DNA from: Gemmatimonadota bacterium
Lineage (GTDB): Bacteria; Gemmatimonadota; Gemmatimonadetes; Gemmatimonadales; GWC2-71-9
Length of the DNA stretch: 41,800 nucleotides
Assembly: GCA_029863245.1 (NCBI GenBank)
Contig: JAOTVV010000006.1
Location: 99,362-141,161 of the forward strand
Reading direction: 5' to 3'
The position numbers and the translations under genes are program-made. Shown piece after piece: positions 7,760-15,703 of the stretch. Each line of letters starts with the position of its first letter. Within the stretch, counting starts at the first letter, position 1. Below the pieces are notes generated by a model. It was given only the letters and a program-made list of their open reading frames with translations. It was not told where the DNA came from and did not search any database.

Positions 7760-8203
7760 ATGAAAGCCCGTAACGGTGCTGTGCTGTTAGTGCTGGCGAT
7801 GGTCATGGGATGCAGTGCAGGCGAGACGGCCGACCAGCCCGCCCAAGACTCGCAGGTGGCTGCGGCCCCTGCAGCAACCGCGGCAGCTGCAACCACGCAG
7901 GAGCCTACCGGTCCGATCGATCAGGCCCTGGCTACGGAAGGTGAGGGGTACTTCACCAGCCGTGGCTGCGCGAGCTGCCACAAGATCGACGCCAAGTTGA
8001 TTGGCCCCGCTCTCAAGGGGGTCACCACGAGGCGGAGCTACGACTGGATCGTGGCCATGGTAGTGCGGCCGGACTCGATGCAGCAGAACGATGCCGAGGC
8101 CAAGAAGCTCCTGGCCGAATACGGCACACCGATGGTGAACATGGGGGCCACCAAGGCGGAGGCGAGAGCGCTTTTCGAGTATCTCCGGCAGAAGTCTCAG
8201 TAG
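7760..8203 (+). CDS. Cytochrome c lipoprotein
   Basis: A 147-residue exported protein with a lipoprotein signal (LAMVMGC, lipidated Cys18), then an Ala/Thr/Pro/Gln-rich linker (about 20-50) that would give reach from the membrane. One cytochrome c domain follows, with CASCH at residues 70-74. The line GPALKGVTTRR and the late Met-rich stretch TPMVNMGATK are typical of small class I cytochromes, the Met being a likely heme ligand. ATG 7760 is preferred because it alone yields the lipobox. It lies 167 bases after the soluble cytochrome and may share its transcript or be made separately. It probably completes the heme relay in the envelope. Confidence 0.92.
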   Translation: MKARNGAVLLVLAMVMGCSAGETADQPAQDSQVAAAPAATAAAATTQEPTGPIDQALATEGEGYFTSRGCASCHKIDAKLIGPALKGVTTRRSYDWIVAMVVRPDSMQQNDAEAKKLLAEYGTPMVNMGATKAEARALFEYLRQKSQ

Positions 8204-8241
8204 CGCAGGCTCTACAGCCCTCTACGAGTTCCGAATCACCT

Positions 8242-8278
8242 GCGGGCGTCGACGCCATCGAGAGCCGTCGGCGCCCGC
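8242..8278 (+). terminator. Hairpin terminator after the cytochrome cluster
   Basis: A 13-bp stem (8242-8254 with 8266-8278, one G-U pair) has an 11-base loop and lies 38 bases after the lipoprotein cytochrome stop. The bases after it (CGTTCGTTC) are only modestly T-rich. It most likely ends the cytochrome transcript before the tryptophanase gene. Confidence 0.55.
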
Positions 8279-8370
8279 CGTTCGTTCATGGACCCGTACC
8301 GCCGCAGACAGCGTACCCTAGATTGCGACTCTGACCCCAAGCCGGCATCACTGTGGAGCGCACGCCGACC

Positions 8371-9714
8371 ATGGAACCTTTCAAGATCAAATCCGTCGAG
8401 GCGATCCCGTTCACCACCCGCGAAGAGCGGGAAGCGGCGCTCGAAGAGGCCGGCTACAACGTGTTCGGTCTGCCTGCCCGTCTTATCACCATCGACCTGC
8501 TGACCGATTCCGGCACGTCCGCGATGTCGGACCAGCAGTGGGCCGCCCTGATGACGGGGGACGAATCCTACGCGGGCAGCCGGGATTACTTCACGTTCGA
8601 AAAGACGATACAACGCATCACGGGCTACCGTCACGTGATCCCTACCCATCAGGGTCGGATGGCGGAGAACCTCCTCTTCACCGTGCTGGTCAACGACGGT
8701 GATCGGGTTCCCAACAACATCCATTTCGACACGACCCGCGCCAACGTGGAGCACAACGGCGGCGTCGCGGTCAACTGCGTGATCGACGAGGCGTACGACC
8801 CCGCCGCCGACGTGGAGTTCAAGGGCAACATGGACCTCGCCAAGCTCGACGCGGTCTACGCGGACGTGGGACGGGAGCGCATTCCGTTGGTGATGCTCAC
8901 CATCACCAACAACTCCGGCGGCGGACAGCCGGTGAGTCTCGAGAACGCCCGACAGGTGTCGGCGTGGTGCCGCGAGCATCACATCCCCTTCATCTACGAC
9001 GCCTGCCGCTTTGCGGAGAACGCCTACTTCAACAAGGTGCGGAGTGGACTCGAGCACAGCGTTGCGGAGATCTCGCGTCGCTTCTTCGAGCTGGCCGACG
9101 GGTGCACGATGTCGGCCAAGAAGGACGGCCTGGTGAACATCGGCGGGTTTCTCGCCCTGAACCACGACGATCTCACCACCAAGCTCACCAACATGCTCAT
9201 CCTCATCGAGGGGTTCCCGACCTACGGTGGGCTGGCCGGTCGCGACCTGGCCGCGATTGCCCGGGGCCTCGATGAAGTGCTCGACGAGCGCTACCTCGAG
9301 CATCGTATTGGACAGGTGCAGGCCTTCGGAGAGGCGCTCCGCAGCGCGGGAATCCCTATCGTCGTGCCGGTTGGCGGACACGCCGTGTATCTGGACGCGC
9401 GGCGGTTCCTTTCACACATCCCACAGGAAGAGTTCCCTGCCCAGGCGCTGACCTGCGCGCTGTACGCGGAGGGGGGCATCCGCGGGGTCGAGATCGGGGG
9501 ACTGATGTTCGCCGCCGACGGTAACTGGCCGGAATTGGAGCTGGTGCGGCTCGCCGTGCCGCGGCGGGTGTACACGAAGAGCCACCTGGACTACGTGGTC
9601 GATGTGTGCCGTCGTCTGCATGCCGAACGGGATCGCCTTCGCGGCCTGCGCCTCACGTACGAGGCACCGGTGCTCAGGCACTTCACCGCCAGACTGGAGC
9701 CCATCGCTGCGTAG
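8371..9714 (+). CDS. tnaA: Tryptophanase (L-tryptophan indole-lyase)
   Basis: A 447-residue PLP enzyme of the beta-eliminating lyase family, which splits L-tryptophan into indole, pyruvate and ammonia. Family landmarks are present throughout: LITIDLLTDSGTSAMS, GDESYAGSRDYF, IPTHQGRMAEN, ITNNSGGGQPVSL, DACRFAENAYF and the PLP lysine in MSAKKDG (second Lys, about residue 251). Two sites that separate it from tyrosine phenol-lyase favour tryptophanase: GVEIGG where the other enzyme has Arg, and LRHFTA where it has LRFFTA. The ATG at 8371 suits the family; a GTG at 8353 is an alternative. No tnaC leader or tryptophan permease gene is adjacent, so it stands alone between a terminator and a convergent gene. 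Confidence 0.95.
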   Translation: MEPFKIKSVEAIPFTTREEREAALEEAGYNVFGLPARLITIDLLTDSGTSAMSDQQWAALMTGDESYAGSRDYFTFEKTIQRITGYRHVIPTHQGRMAENLLFTVLVNDGDRVPNNIHFDTTRANVEHNGGVAVNCVIDEAYDPAADVEFKGNMDLAKLDAVYADVGRERIPLVMLTITNNSGGGQPVSLENARQVSAWCREHHIPFIYDACRFAENAYFNKVRSGLEHSVAEISRRFFELADGCTMSAKKDGLVNIGGFLALNHDDLTTKLTNMLILIEGFPTYGGLAGRDLAAIARGLDEVLDERYLEHRIGQVQAFGEALRSAGIPIVVPVGGHAVYLDARRFLSHIPQEEFPAQALTCALYAEGGIRGVEIGGLMFAADGNWPELELVRLAVPRRVYTKSHLDYVVDVCRRLHAERDRLRGLRLTYEAPVLRHFTARLEPIAA

Positions 9715-9720
9715 GGGGAG

Positions 9721-10431
9721 TCAGCGATCCGACGGGCCACCGGGATCTTCACGGGCCCTCTTGAGATACGCTGCGGTGAAATCGACCAACCCATCGTGCT
9801 CCCGTGCGAGCAGTTCCCGCATGGCCTCGAGCTCGCGCCGCGCTGTCTCCGCCGCCGGGAGATCGGGAAACCCCGCCACGATGCGCGACAGTTCGGGCAT
9901 CGCTCTCCGAGGCGCTTGGAGCTCGTCGACATAGATCCGCACGAGCTCCTGGGCCACCATCAGTTCCTGGCCGGCCGTGAGGGTGCAGTGGGTCCGCGCG
10001 TGCCGCAGCCAGCCAGCCGCCTCCTCGTGACGCTGCAAACGTCCGCCCAGGAGCCGCGCCAGTTGGAGCGGGGGCACCGGGTCGTCTGGGAATTCCACGG
10101 CGTGTGACTGGTACGCAGCGACCGCATCGCCGTACCGCCCCCGGGCGGCCAAGGACTGCGCGAGGGAGTAATCGCGTTTGATCGGGGTCGACGCGCCGGA
10201 CGGGGTATACACGGTCTGCACTGCCGAACCGGCAGCCCGCATGAGCAATCGGATCGTCCCGAAGGTCGCACCGGCCCCGACCGCCGCTCCGACAAGCGCG
10301 GCGAGCGCCGAGTTCACTCCCGTGCGCGACGCGACGAGCACACCGACAAGCAGACCGATGAAAGCGCCGGGAAGCGACCACAGCAACGCTTTGAGTTGAT
10401 AGACGCGGTCGGCCGAGTCACGGTCTCGCAG
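9721..10431 (-). CDS. Membrane-anchored TPR-like protein, non-standard start likely
   Basis: A protein of about 236 residues with two hydrophobic helices near the N-terminus (ALLWSLPGAFIGLLVGVLVA and SALAALVGAAVGAGATFGTI). The rest is an alpha-helical region with TPR-like units (YSLAQSLAARGRYGDAVAAY, then FPDDPVPPLQLARLL) and a charged C-terminus. It is probably an inner-membrane scaffold; its function is unknown. The frame is open back to 10566, but that overlaps the symporter gene. The only strong ribosome site, AAGGAGG (cctcc at 10439-10443 on the plus strand), is 7 bases before an in-frame CTG at 10431, with no ATG or GTG at a fitting distance. A TTG at 10452 lies upstream of that site. 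The start is therefore uncertain. The gene follows the symporter gene and may be in its operon. Confidence 0.72.
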   Translation of the reverse strand: MRDRDSADRVYQLKALLWSLPGAFIGLLVGVLVASRTGVNSALAALVGAAVGAGATFGTIRLLMRAAGSAVQTVYTPSGASTPIKRDYSLAQSLAARGRYGDAVAAYQSHAVEFPDDPVPPLQLARLLGGRLQRHEEAAGWLRHARTHCTLTAGQELMVAQELVRIYVDELQAPRRAMPELSRIVAGFPDLPAAETARRELEAMRELLAREHDGLVDFTAAYLKRAREDPGGPSDR

Positions 10432-10489
10432 GTCGGTACCTCCTTGAGACAAGACGCATGGCCGTCCCACCCATGACTGCCGGAGTATG

Positions 10490-11881
10490 CTACCTAGCTC
10501 TGCGCCGTGCCAACGCCACCGCCAGGAACACCACACCGGAGGCCACGAGCCCCAGCGTATACGCATTCCAGAGGCCCGAGGTGGGTACCCCGGCCAGGCG
10601 GAACGCCATCGACGCGCTCACCCCACCCACAATCGCAGCCAACGCCTCCGGCACGCCCGGTCGCGCGGTATGAATCCCGGCGATGATGATCACGAACAGG
10701 CTCACGCCCAGCAGTGAGTAGAAGACGCTCAGTGAACTGATCACCGAGGGCAACACGATCGCGAGCGCGATGCCCAGCCCCCCGCCGGCAACAGCCGCCA
10801 GCCGTGCGACGCGAAGGATCTGGCGATCAGAGGCGTCGGGTCGGAGAAACCGGCGGTAAAGATCCTCGGAGAGCGACGTGGAAAGCATGAACAGTATCGC
10901 GTCGGCGGAACTGATCTCGGCCGAGAACACGGCGGCGAGCCCGAGCATGCCGACGGCAGCCGGAAGGCCTTGCACCAACACGGTTGGAAGCGCCAGCTCG
11001 GGATTGGCCAGATCGGGACTATAGACCCGGGCCATCATCCCCAGGAGGGGCGGTAGGAACGCAAACACCATGAGCACCACGGCACTCGCGCCAACGCCCA
11101 CTCTGACTGTCCGTTCGTCGCGGGCACCATACACCTTCTGGATCAGTCCCGGGGAAATGATGAACGCCGGCACGAGCAGCGCGAGGTAGGTCCACCCCGA
11201 TCCGTCGCCGCCCCAGAACCCGAAGTAATCGTGCACGGTGGCCGGTGCCGCAGCGACCACGCTTCCCCACCCACCGACATCCGCGAGCACCCACGGAAGC
11301 GCCAAGGCGAACCCCAGAAACAACACCACCAACTCCACGAGATTGACCCACGCGGACGTGAGGAGGCCGCCAGCCGTGAAGTACACGATCATGACACCAC
11401 CGCCGATCACACACCCCACCGGCTTGGGGATACCGGCCACGACATCCAGAACCCACGCCACGGCGATGAGTTGTCCGGCGAGGATCGCGAGCGTGCCCAG
11501 CCAGAGCAGCACCGCGATGACCGCCCGGACCGACCGCCCATATCGATGCTCGAGGTAGTCCCCAACCGTGTACTGGCCCTGCGCTCGGGCGATCCTCCAC
11601 AGTCGCGGCCCGACCCAGAACGCCAGCAGCATGGTGCCGATACCGGCGGAGCCGACCCACCACCACGCACTCAGCCCATGGCGATAGCCCAAGCCCGCGG
11701 CACCGACCGTGGACCCTGCACCGATGTTGGCAGCGAGCACGGTCGCGAAGAGCAGTACCGGTGGTAGCCGTCGACCGGCGACGAAGAACGTGCTGCTCGT
11801 GGAGACTCGGCGTCCGATCCAGAGTCCAAGAAGCGTCAGCGCCGCGGCATAAGAGAGAAGCAGGACGAGCTGAACGCTCAT
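10490..11881 (-). CDS. Sodium:solute symporter (SSF family)
   Basis: A 463-residue polytopic inner-membrane protein with about 13 hydrophobic segments. Family features include the N-terminal helix, STFFVAGRRLPP, ATVLAANIGAGSTVGAAGLGY near residues 47-67, and GQYTVGDYLEHRYG. SSF proteins use the sodium gradient to import sugars, amino acids, nucleobases or peptide-derived compounds. The substrate is not readable here, but the start overlaps the upstream P1 peptidase stop (ATGA at 11878-11881), which suggests uptake of what that enzyme releases or uses. The C-terminus ends in ARRRAR. Confidence 0.95.
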   Translation of the reverse strand: MSVQLVLLLSYAAALTLLGLWIGRRVSTSSTFFVAGRRLPPVLLFATVLAANIGAGSTVGAAGLGYRHGLSAWWWVGSAGIGTMLLAFWVGPRLWRIARAQGQYTVGDYLEHRYGRSVRAVIAVLLWLGTLAILAGQLIAVAWVLDVVAGIPKPVGCVIGGGVMIVYFTAGGLLTSAWVNLVELVVLFLGFALALPWVLADVGGWGSVVAAAPATVHDYFGFWGGDGSGWTYLALLVPAFIISPGLIQKVYGARDERTVRVGVGASAVVLMVFAFLPPLLGMMARVYSPDLANPELALPTVLVQGLPAAVGMLGLAAVFSAEISSADAILFMLSTSLSEDLYRRFLRPDASDRQILRVARLAAVAGGGLGIALAIVLPSVISSLSVFYSLLGVSLFVIIIAGIHTARPGVPEALAAIVGGVSASMAFRLAGVPTSGLWNAYTLGLVASGVVFLAVALARRRAR

Positions 11882-12981
11882 CGGCCTCCGCGCAGATCGG
11901 ACACGGCCGGAATCCCGGGCAGGCCGTCGGCGGCCCGAACGGCCCGCAGGATCGCCTCAGCCACGACGTCGGCGGCCAGCGCTCCGATCGTCCCGACGTC
12001 CGGCTCGCCACCGAAGCTGCCCGTGGCGAGACCGAAGATGGCGTCGCCGTCCCACGGCGTGTGAGCAGGATAGACCGTTCGCGCGATGCCGTCGTGCGCC
12101 ATCTGCGCCATCTTGGTCACTTGGGCCTTGGTGAGTCTCGCGTTGGTCGCTACCACTCCAATGGTCGTGTTCTGTCCCGGCCCCGGTGATGCCTGACCGG
12201 CTTCACGCAGCAGGCGCCGGGCATCGGCCAGCGTCGATCCGTTTTCGGCTCTCACACCCGCCACGACACGACCGGTGGTTGGGTCGATCACGTCACCCAG
12301 GGCGTTGACGGCGACTAGCGCAGCCACCGTGAGCCCATTGGAAAGCGTGACGGACGCCGATCCGACTCCACCTCGCATGGCGCGGCCCATGCCCCGGATC
12401 TTGCCAACGGTCGCTCCGGCTCCAGCACCCACGCTCCCCTCACCGACCGGTGCGTCGGTTGCCGCACCCGCCCCACGATATCCACACTCGGCATCGGGAC
12501 GCACCGCGGGATCGCCGCCCACGGCGAGGTCGTAGAGAATGGCCTGGACCACAATGGGGACACGGGCAACCGCGGTCTCGAACCCGATACCCTGCTCCTC
12601 CAGGTAGCGGACCACACCCGAGGCGGCGTCGAGTCCGAAGGCGCTCCCACCCGAGAGGACGACTGCGTGGACCACATCGACGGTATTGACCGGATCGAGG
12701 AGATCGGTCTCGCGCGTCCCTGGCGCACCACCCCGGACATCCACGCCTCCCACGGTTCCCGGTGGAAGCAGGACGATCGTACAACCCGTGGGGCGCTCGG
12801 TCAGGGTCACGTGACCTACCAGAACGCCGTTGACCGCGGTCAGGCCACGGTCGGTCATGCTCGAACTCTGACACATGGCCACTCCCGGAACGAGGAGTGC
12901 CACGGCAAGTATCCGGATGCACCTCCGCGAATCCGCGACACCTCGACGAATCCGCTGCGTGACGAGGGACAACTCATTCAC
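11878..12981 (-). CDS. Exported P1-family (S58, DmpA-like) peptidase
   Basis: A 367-residue member of the P1/DmpA family of self-cleaving N-terminal nucleophile hydrolases (aminopeptidases, some acting on beta-peptides). Landmarks are VNGVLVGHVTLTERPTGCT, VVLSGGSAFGLDAASGV, GAGAGATVGKIRGMGRAM, the autocleavage region GGVGSASVTLSNG with nucleophile Ser about 208, and TTIGVVATNARLTKAQ with PAHTPWDGDAIF. A GTG at 12981 is chosen as start because GGAG lies 6 bases upstream and the result has a hydrophobic signal (IRILAVALLVPGVAMC). The frame stays open to 13143, which would overlap the divergent gene. Cys at the end of the signal has an imperfect lipobox, so lipidation is uncertain. It is coupled to the SSF symporter downstream. 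Confidence 0.92.
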   Translation of the reverse strand: MNELSLVTQRIRRGVADSRRCIRILAVALLVPGVAMCQSSSMTDRGLTAVNGVLVGHVTLTERPTGCTIVLLPPGTVGGVDVRGGAPGTRETDLLDPVNTVDVVHAVVLSGGSAFGLDAASGVVRYLEEQGIGFETAVARVPIVVQAILYDLAVGGDPAVRPDAECGYRGAGAATDAPVGEGSVGAGAGATVGKIRGMGRAMRGGVGSASVTLSNGLTVAALVAVNALGDVIDPTTGRVVAGVRAENGSTLADARRLLREAGQASPGPGQNTTIGVVATNARLTKAQVTKMAQMAHDGIARTVYPAHTPWDGDAIFGLATGSFGGEPDVGTIGALAADVVAEAILRAVRAADGLPGIPAVSDLRGGR

Positions 12982-13123
12982 CAGGTGCTCCGTGCTCGGG
13001 GGGAAGGCAGCGGCGCAAGCGCTCGCGTCGTCCGTCAACCCATACGCTAACGGCCAGGCTCCGCGGAGGGCAAGCCGGTGATTGCTCAGCAGCGGACCGA
13101 CATCTATGCTTCGGCACTTCCCG

Positions 13124-15703
13124 ATGAATGCCCTACGCTCCACGGCCTTCGCCGTGTTCCTCGTTGCCGCCGCCTGCTCCTCTCAGGACAACACTCCCTG
13201 TCCGCAGGCTGCAGACACCAGGGTCGCGCGCGGTTGGGATCGGTACCGTAACGACCGCATCGACGACGCCACCGCGAGCTTCGAGAACGCGCTCCAGCGA
13301 TGCCCCGTGCATCTCGGTGCCACCGTGGGTGCCGGGTACGGCTACCTGCGTGCGAGCCGGCTCGTCGAGGCCAGGCGGCAGTTCGAGCGCGCGCTCGACC
13401 TGGCGCCGCAGACGGTCGATGCCCTCCAAGGGCTCGCGCTGATCGCCACCCGACGCGGGAACGGATCGGAGGCACGACGGCTGTTCACCGAGGTGCTCAC
13501 CCTCGTGCCCGATCACGCGGAGGCGCGCGAACAGCTCGATGGACTTGGCACACCACCCGCTTGGCCACAGCTCGTGGTGCCGGACACGCTCGTGCTGACG
13601 TCGCGCACCCGCGGCGACGGGTTTCAGGTCTTCCACCGGGGCCGGTGGCGTCCGTTCTACATCAAGGGCGTGAACCTCGGCGCTGCGTTGCCGGGCAAGT
13701 TCCCGAGCCAGTTTCCGGATTCGCTGACCTACGCTGGTTGGATCGACGACATCGCCGAGATGGGAGCGAACACGATTCGGGTCTATACGATCCACCCGCC
13801 GCACTTCTATGAGGCGCTCGCGGAGCACAACCGGACTCATGGTGACCGACCACTGTGGTTGGTGCACGGAGTGTGGGCGGAATTGCCCCCGGACCACGAT
13901 TTTGACGACCCGGACTGGAGCGAGCAGTTCACCGACGCCATGCAGCACGTCGTGGACCTCGTCCATGGCAGGGCCGACATCCTCCCCCGGCGCGGACACG
14001 CATCGGGCTTTTACACTGCGGATGTCTCGCGCTGGACGTTGGCCTACATCCTGGGCAGGGAATGGGAGCCATTTGCGGTCGACACGTTCAACCTGACCCA
14101 CCCGAACCGCACGTCATGGCTCGGCACGTATCTCACCGTCGCGAGCGCGACGGCCATGGATGTGTGGCTCGCGCAGGTCAGCGAACGGATCATCGCCTAC
14201 GAGAGCGAGACCTACCGCCATCAGCGACCAGTGGCCTACACGAACTGGCCCACGCTCGATCCCCTGACCCACCCTACGGAGACGAGCGTTGCCGAGGAGC
14301 TCGCGATTCGCAAAGCGCGTGGTGGAGATACGACCTTCATCCCGATGGAGTACGACAACGATCTCGTGTCGATCGACCCGAGTCTCGTGCGAGCCACCGA
14401 TGCCTATCGGGCCGGCGTGTTCGCGTCCTATCATGCGTATCCATACTACCCTGACTTCATGGTGGTCGGCGGAGGATACGCAGAGTACCTGCACCGCCTG
14501 AAAGCGCACCACGCTGGCATGCCTGTGGTGATCGCCGAATACGGCGTCCCCGCCAGCCTCGGCATTGCCCATCTCTCCGACACCGGTTGGCACCATGGCG
14601 GACACACCGAAGCGGAAAAAGCCCGCATCGACGCGGAGGCCACAGCGCTCATTCACGCCAGCGGCATGGCGGGCGGGATGCTCTTCGCCTGGATCGACGA
14701 GTGGTTCAAGAAGAACTGGGTGGTGATCGATTTCGAGCTGCCGCGCGAGCGCAACCGGTTCTGGCTGAGCCGCCTGAACGCGGAGCAGCAGTACGGCGTC
14801 ATCGCCATCGAGCCGAAGCCGCGGCTTAGCGGATCGACACTCGCCGACCGACTCACCATGTGGCAGACCGTGCCGGCTGTGTACGAAGACAACCTCCGCG
14901 CCCTCGCTGACGAGGCGTATCTCCATCTGCTCTTCGATCCGCAAGGACGGGGACTCCCCGACACACTCTTCGTGGGGCTGGACATCGCGGACCGCCGGCG
15001 CGGCACCACCCGCTGGCCGGCAAAGGCCGACAGCCGCTTGCCAATCGGCGTGGAGTTCACCATCGTGGCGACGCCAAGCGAGGTACGCGTCCTCGCCGAT
15101 CCCAATGCCAACCCGTTCAGGATCGAGCGAATGCGGGTGGTGACCGATCCGGTCACGGTGCCGCCGATCACGAACCCGCCGCCAGGGATGTTCGTCGGGC
15201 CATACCTGCAGCACTACAACCTGCCGCTTCGGGGCAGGCGTCGAGACGACACTGGGTACGACTCGCTACGCGTCATCATCAACCGGCGACGGTTCGCGCG
15301 CGACGGAACCGAATACGCCGCCGTGGGATACGACCGGAGTATCTTGCCGGCCGGGGCGGCGCCTGACGGCTTCTGGGAGCTAGATTCCGCATCGGGGACC
15401 GTGGAGATCCGGATTCCGTGGACACTGATCAACGTTGCCGATCCAAGCAGCTTACAGGTGCTCTCGAGCACCGCGGATACGGCCGACGGGTTCGTCCCGC
15501 GACCGATCGAGTCGATCGGGGTGGTCGCCGCCGCTCGCTTCTCCGACGGAGCGTGGCAGCAGTGGCCCGTTGGACGCACACCGGTGGCTCGGTTCCGGTG
15601 GGAACCGTGGGAGGTGCCGCGCTGGCGGGCACGACGCCGGCCCGTGTTCGATGCGATGCAGCGAGTGTTTTCCCAACTCGACCAGCGCGTGGCGGGGCGA
15701 TGA
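13124..15703 (+). CDS. TPR-glycoside hydrolase lipoprotein
   Basis: About 859 residues. A lipoprotein signal ends in FLVAAACSS (Cys18). TPR-like helices cover about residues 33-140 (YLRASRLVEARRQFERALDL). A clan-A TIM-barrel hydrolase domain follows: FYIKGVNLGAALPGKF (about 178-193), MGANTIRVYTIHPPHFY (213-229), a possible acid/base Glu313 in AYILGREWEP, and a possible nucleophile Glu472 in VVIAEYGVP. Residues after about 600 form beta-rich domains. This suggests cutting or editing a polysaccharide at the envelope. ATG 13124 gives the cleanest lipoprotein signal; ATG 13106 and TTG 13082 are alternatives, none with a clear ribosome site. It overlaps the YaiO-like gene by ATGA, so the two are coupled. 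No exact GH family is claimed; GH5 and GH2 type folds are closest by motif. Confidence 0.84.
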   Translation: MNALRSTAFAVFLVAAACSSQDNTPCPQAADTRVARGWDRYRNDRIDDATASFENALQRCPVHLGATVGAGYGYLRASRLVEARRQFERALDLAPQTVDALQGLALIATRRGNGSEARRLFTEVLTLVPDHAEAREQLDGLGTPPAWPQLVVPDTLVLTSRTRGDGFQVFHRGRWRPFYIKGVNLGAALPGKFPSQFPDSLTYAGWIDDIAEMGANTIRVYTIHPPHFYEALAEHNRTHGDRPLWLVHGVWAELPPDHDFDDPDWSEQFTDAMQHVVDLVHGRADILPRRGHASGFYTADVSRWTLAYILGREWEPFAVDTFNLTHPNRTSWLGTYLTVASATAMDVWLAQVSERIIAYESETYRHQRPVAYTNWPTLDPLTHPTETSVAEELAIRKARGGDTTFIPMEYDNDLVSIDPSLVRATDAYRAGVFASYHAYPYYPDFMVVGGGYAEYLHRLKAHHAGMPVVIAEYGVPASLGIAHLSDTGWHHGGHTEAEKARIDAEATALIHASGMAGGMLFAWIDEWFKKNWVVIDFELPRERNRFWLSRLNAEQQYGVIAIEPKPRLSGSTLADRLTMWQTVPAVYEDNLRALADEAYLHLLFDPQGRGLPDTLFVGLDIADRRRGTTRWPAKADSRLPIGVEFTIVATPSEVRVLADPNANPFRIERMRVVTDPVTVPPITNPPPGMFVGPYLQHYNLPLRGRRRDDTGYDSLRVIINRRRFARDGTEYAAVGYDRSILPAGAAPDGFWELDSASGTVEIRIPWTLINVADPSSLQVLSSTADTADGFVPRPIESIGVVAAARFSDGAWQQWPVGRTPVARFRWEPWEVPRWRARRRPVFDAMQRVFSQLDQRVAGR

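Noticed and set aside
8288..8370. TnaC-type leader peptide before tnaA
   Set aside because: The short upstream frame has no Trp-x11-Pro pattern before a stop and no ribosome site; it overruns the tnaA start.
8371..9714. Tyrosine phenol-lyase
   Set aside because: The Arg and Phe that define that enzyme are replaced by Ile (GVEIGG) and His (LRHFTA), as in tryptophanase.
13082..13118. Promoter TTGCTC-17-TATGCT before the hydrolase lipoprotein gene
   Set aside because: The -35 matches only TTG and the -10 four of six; too weak to list as a feature.
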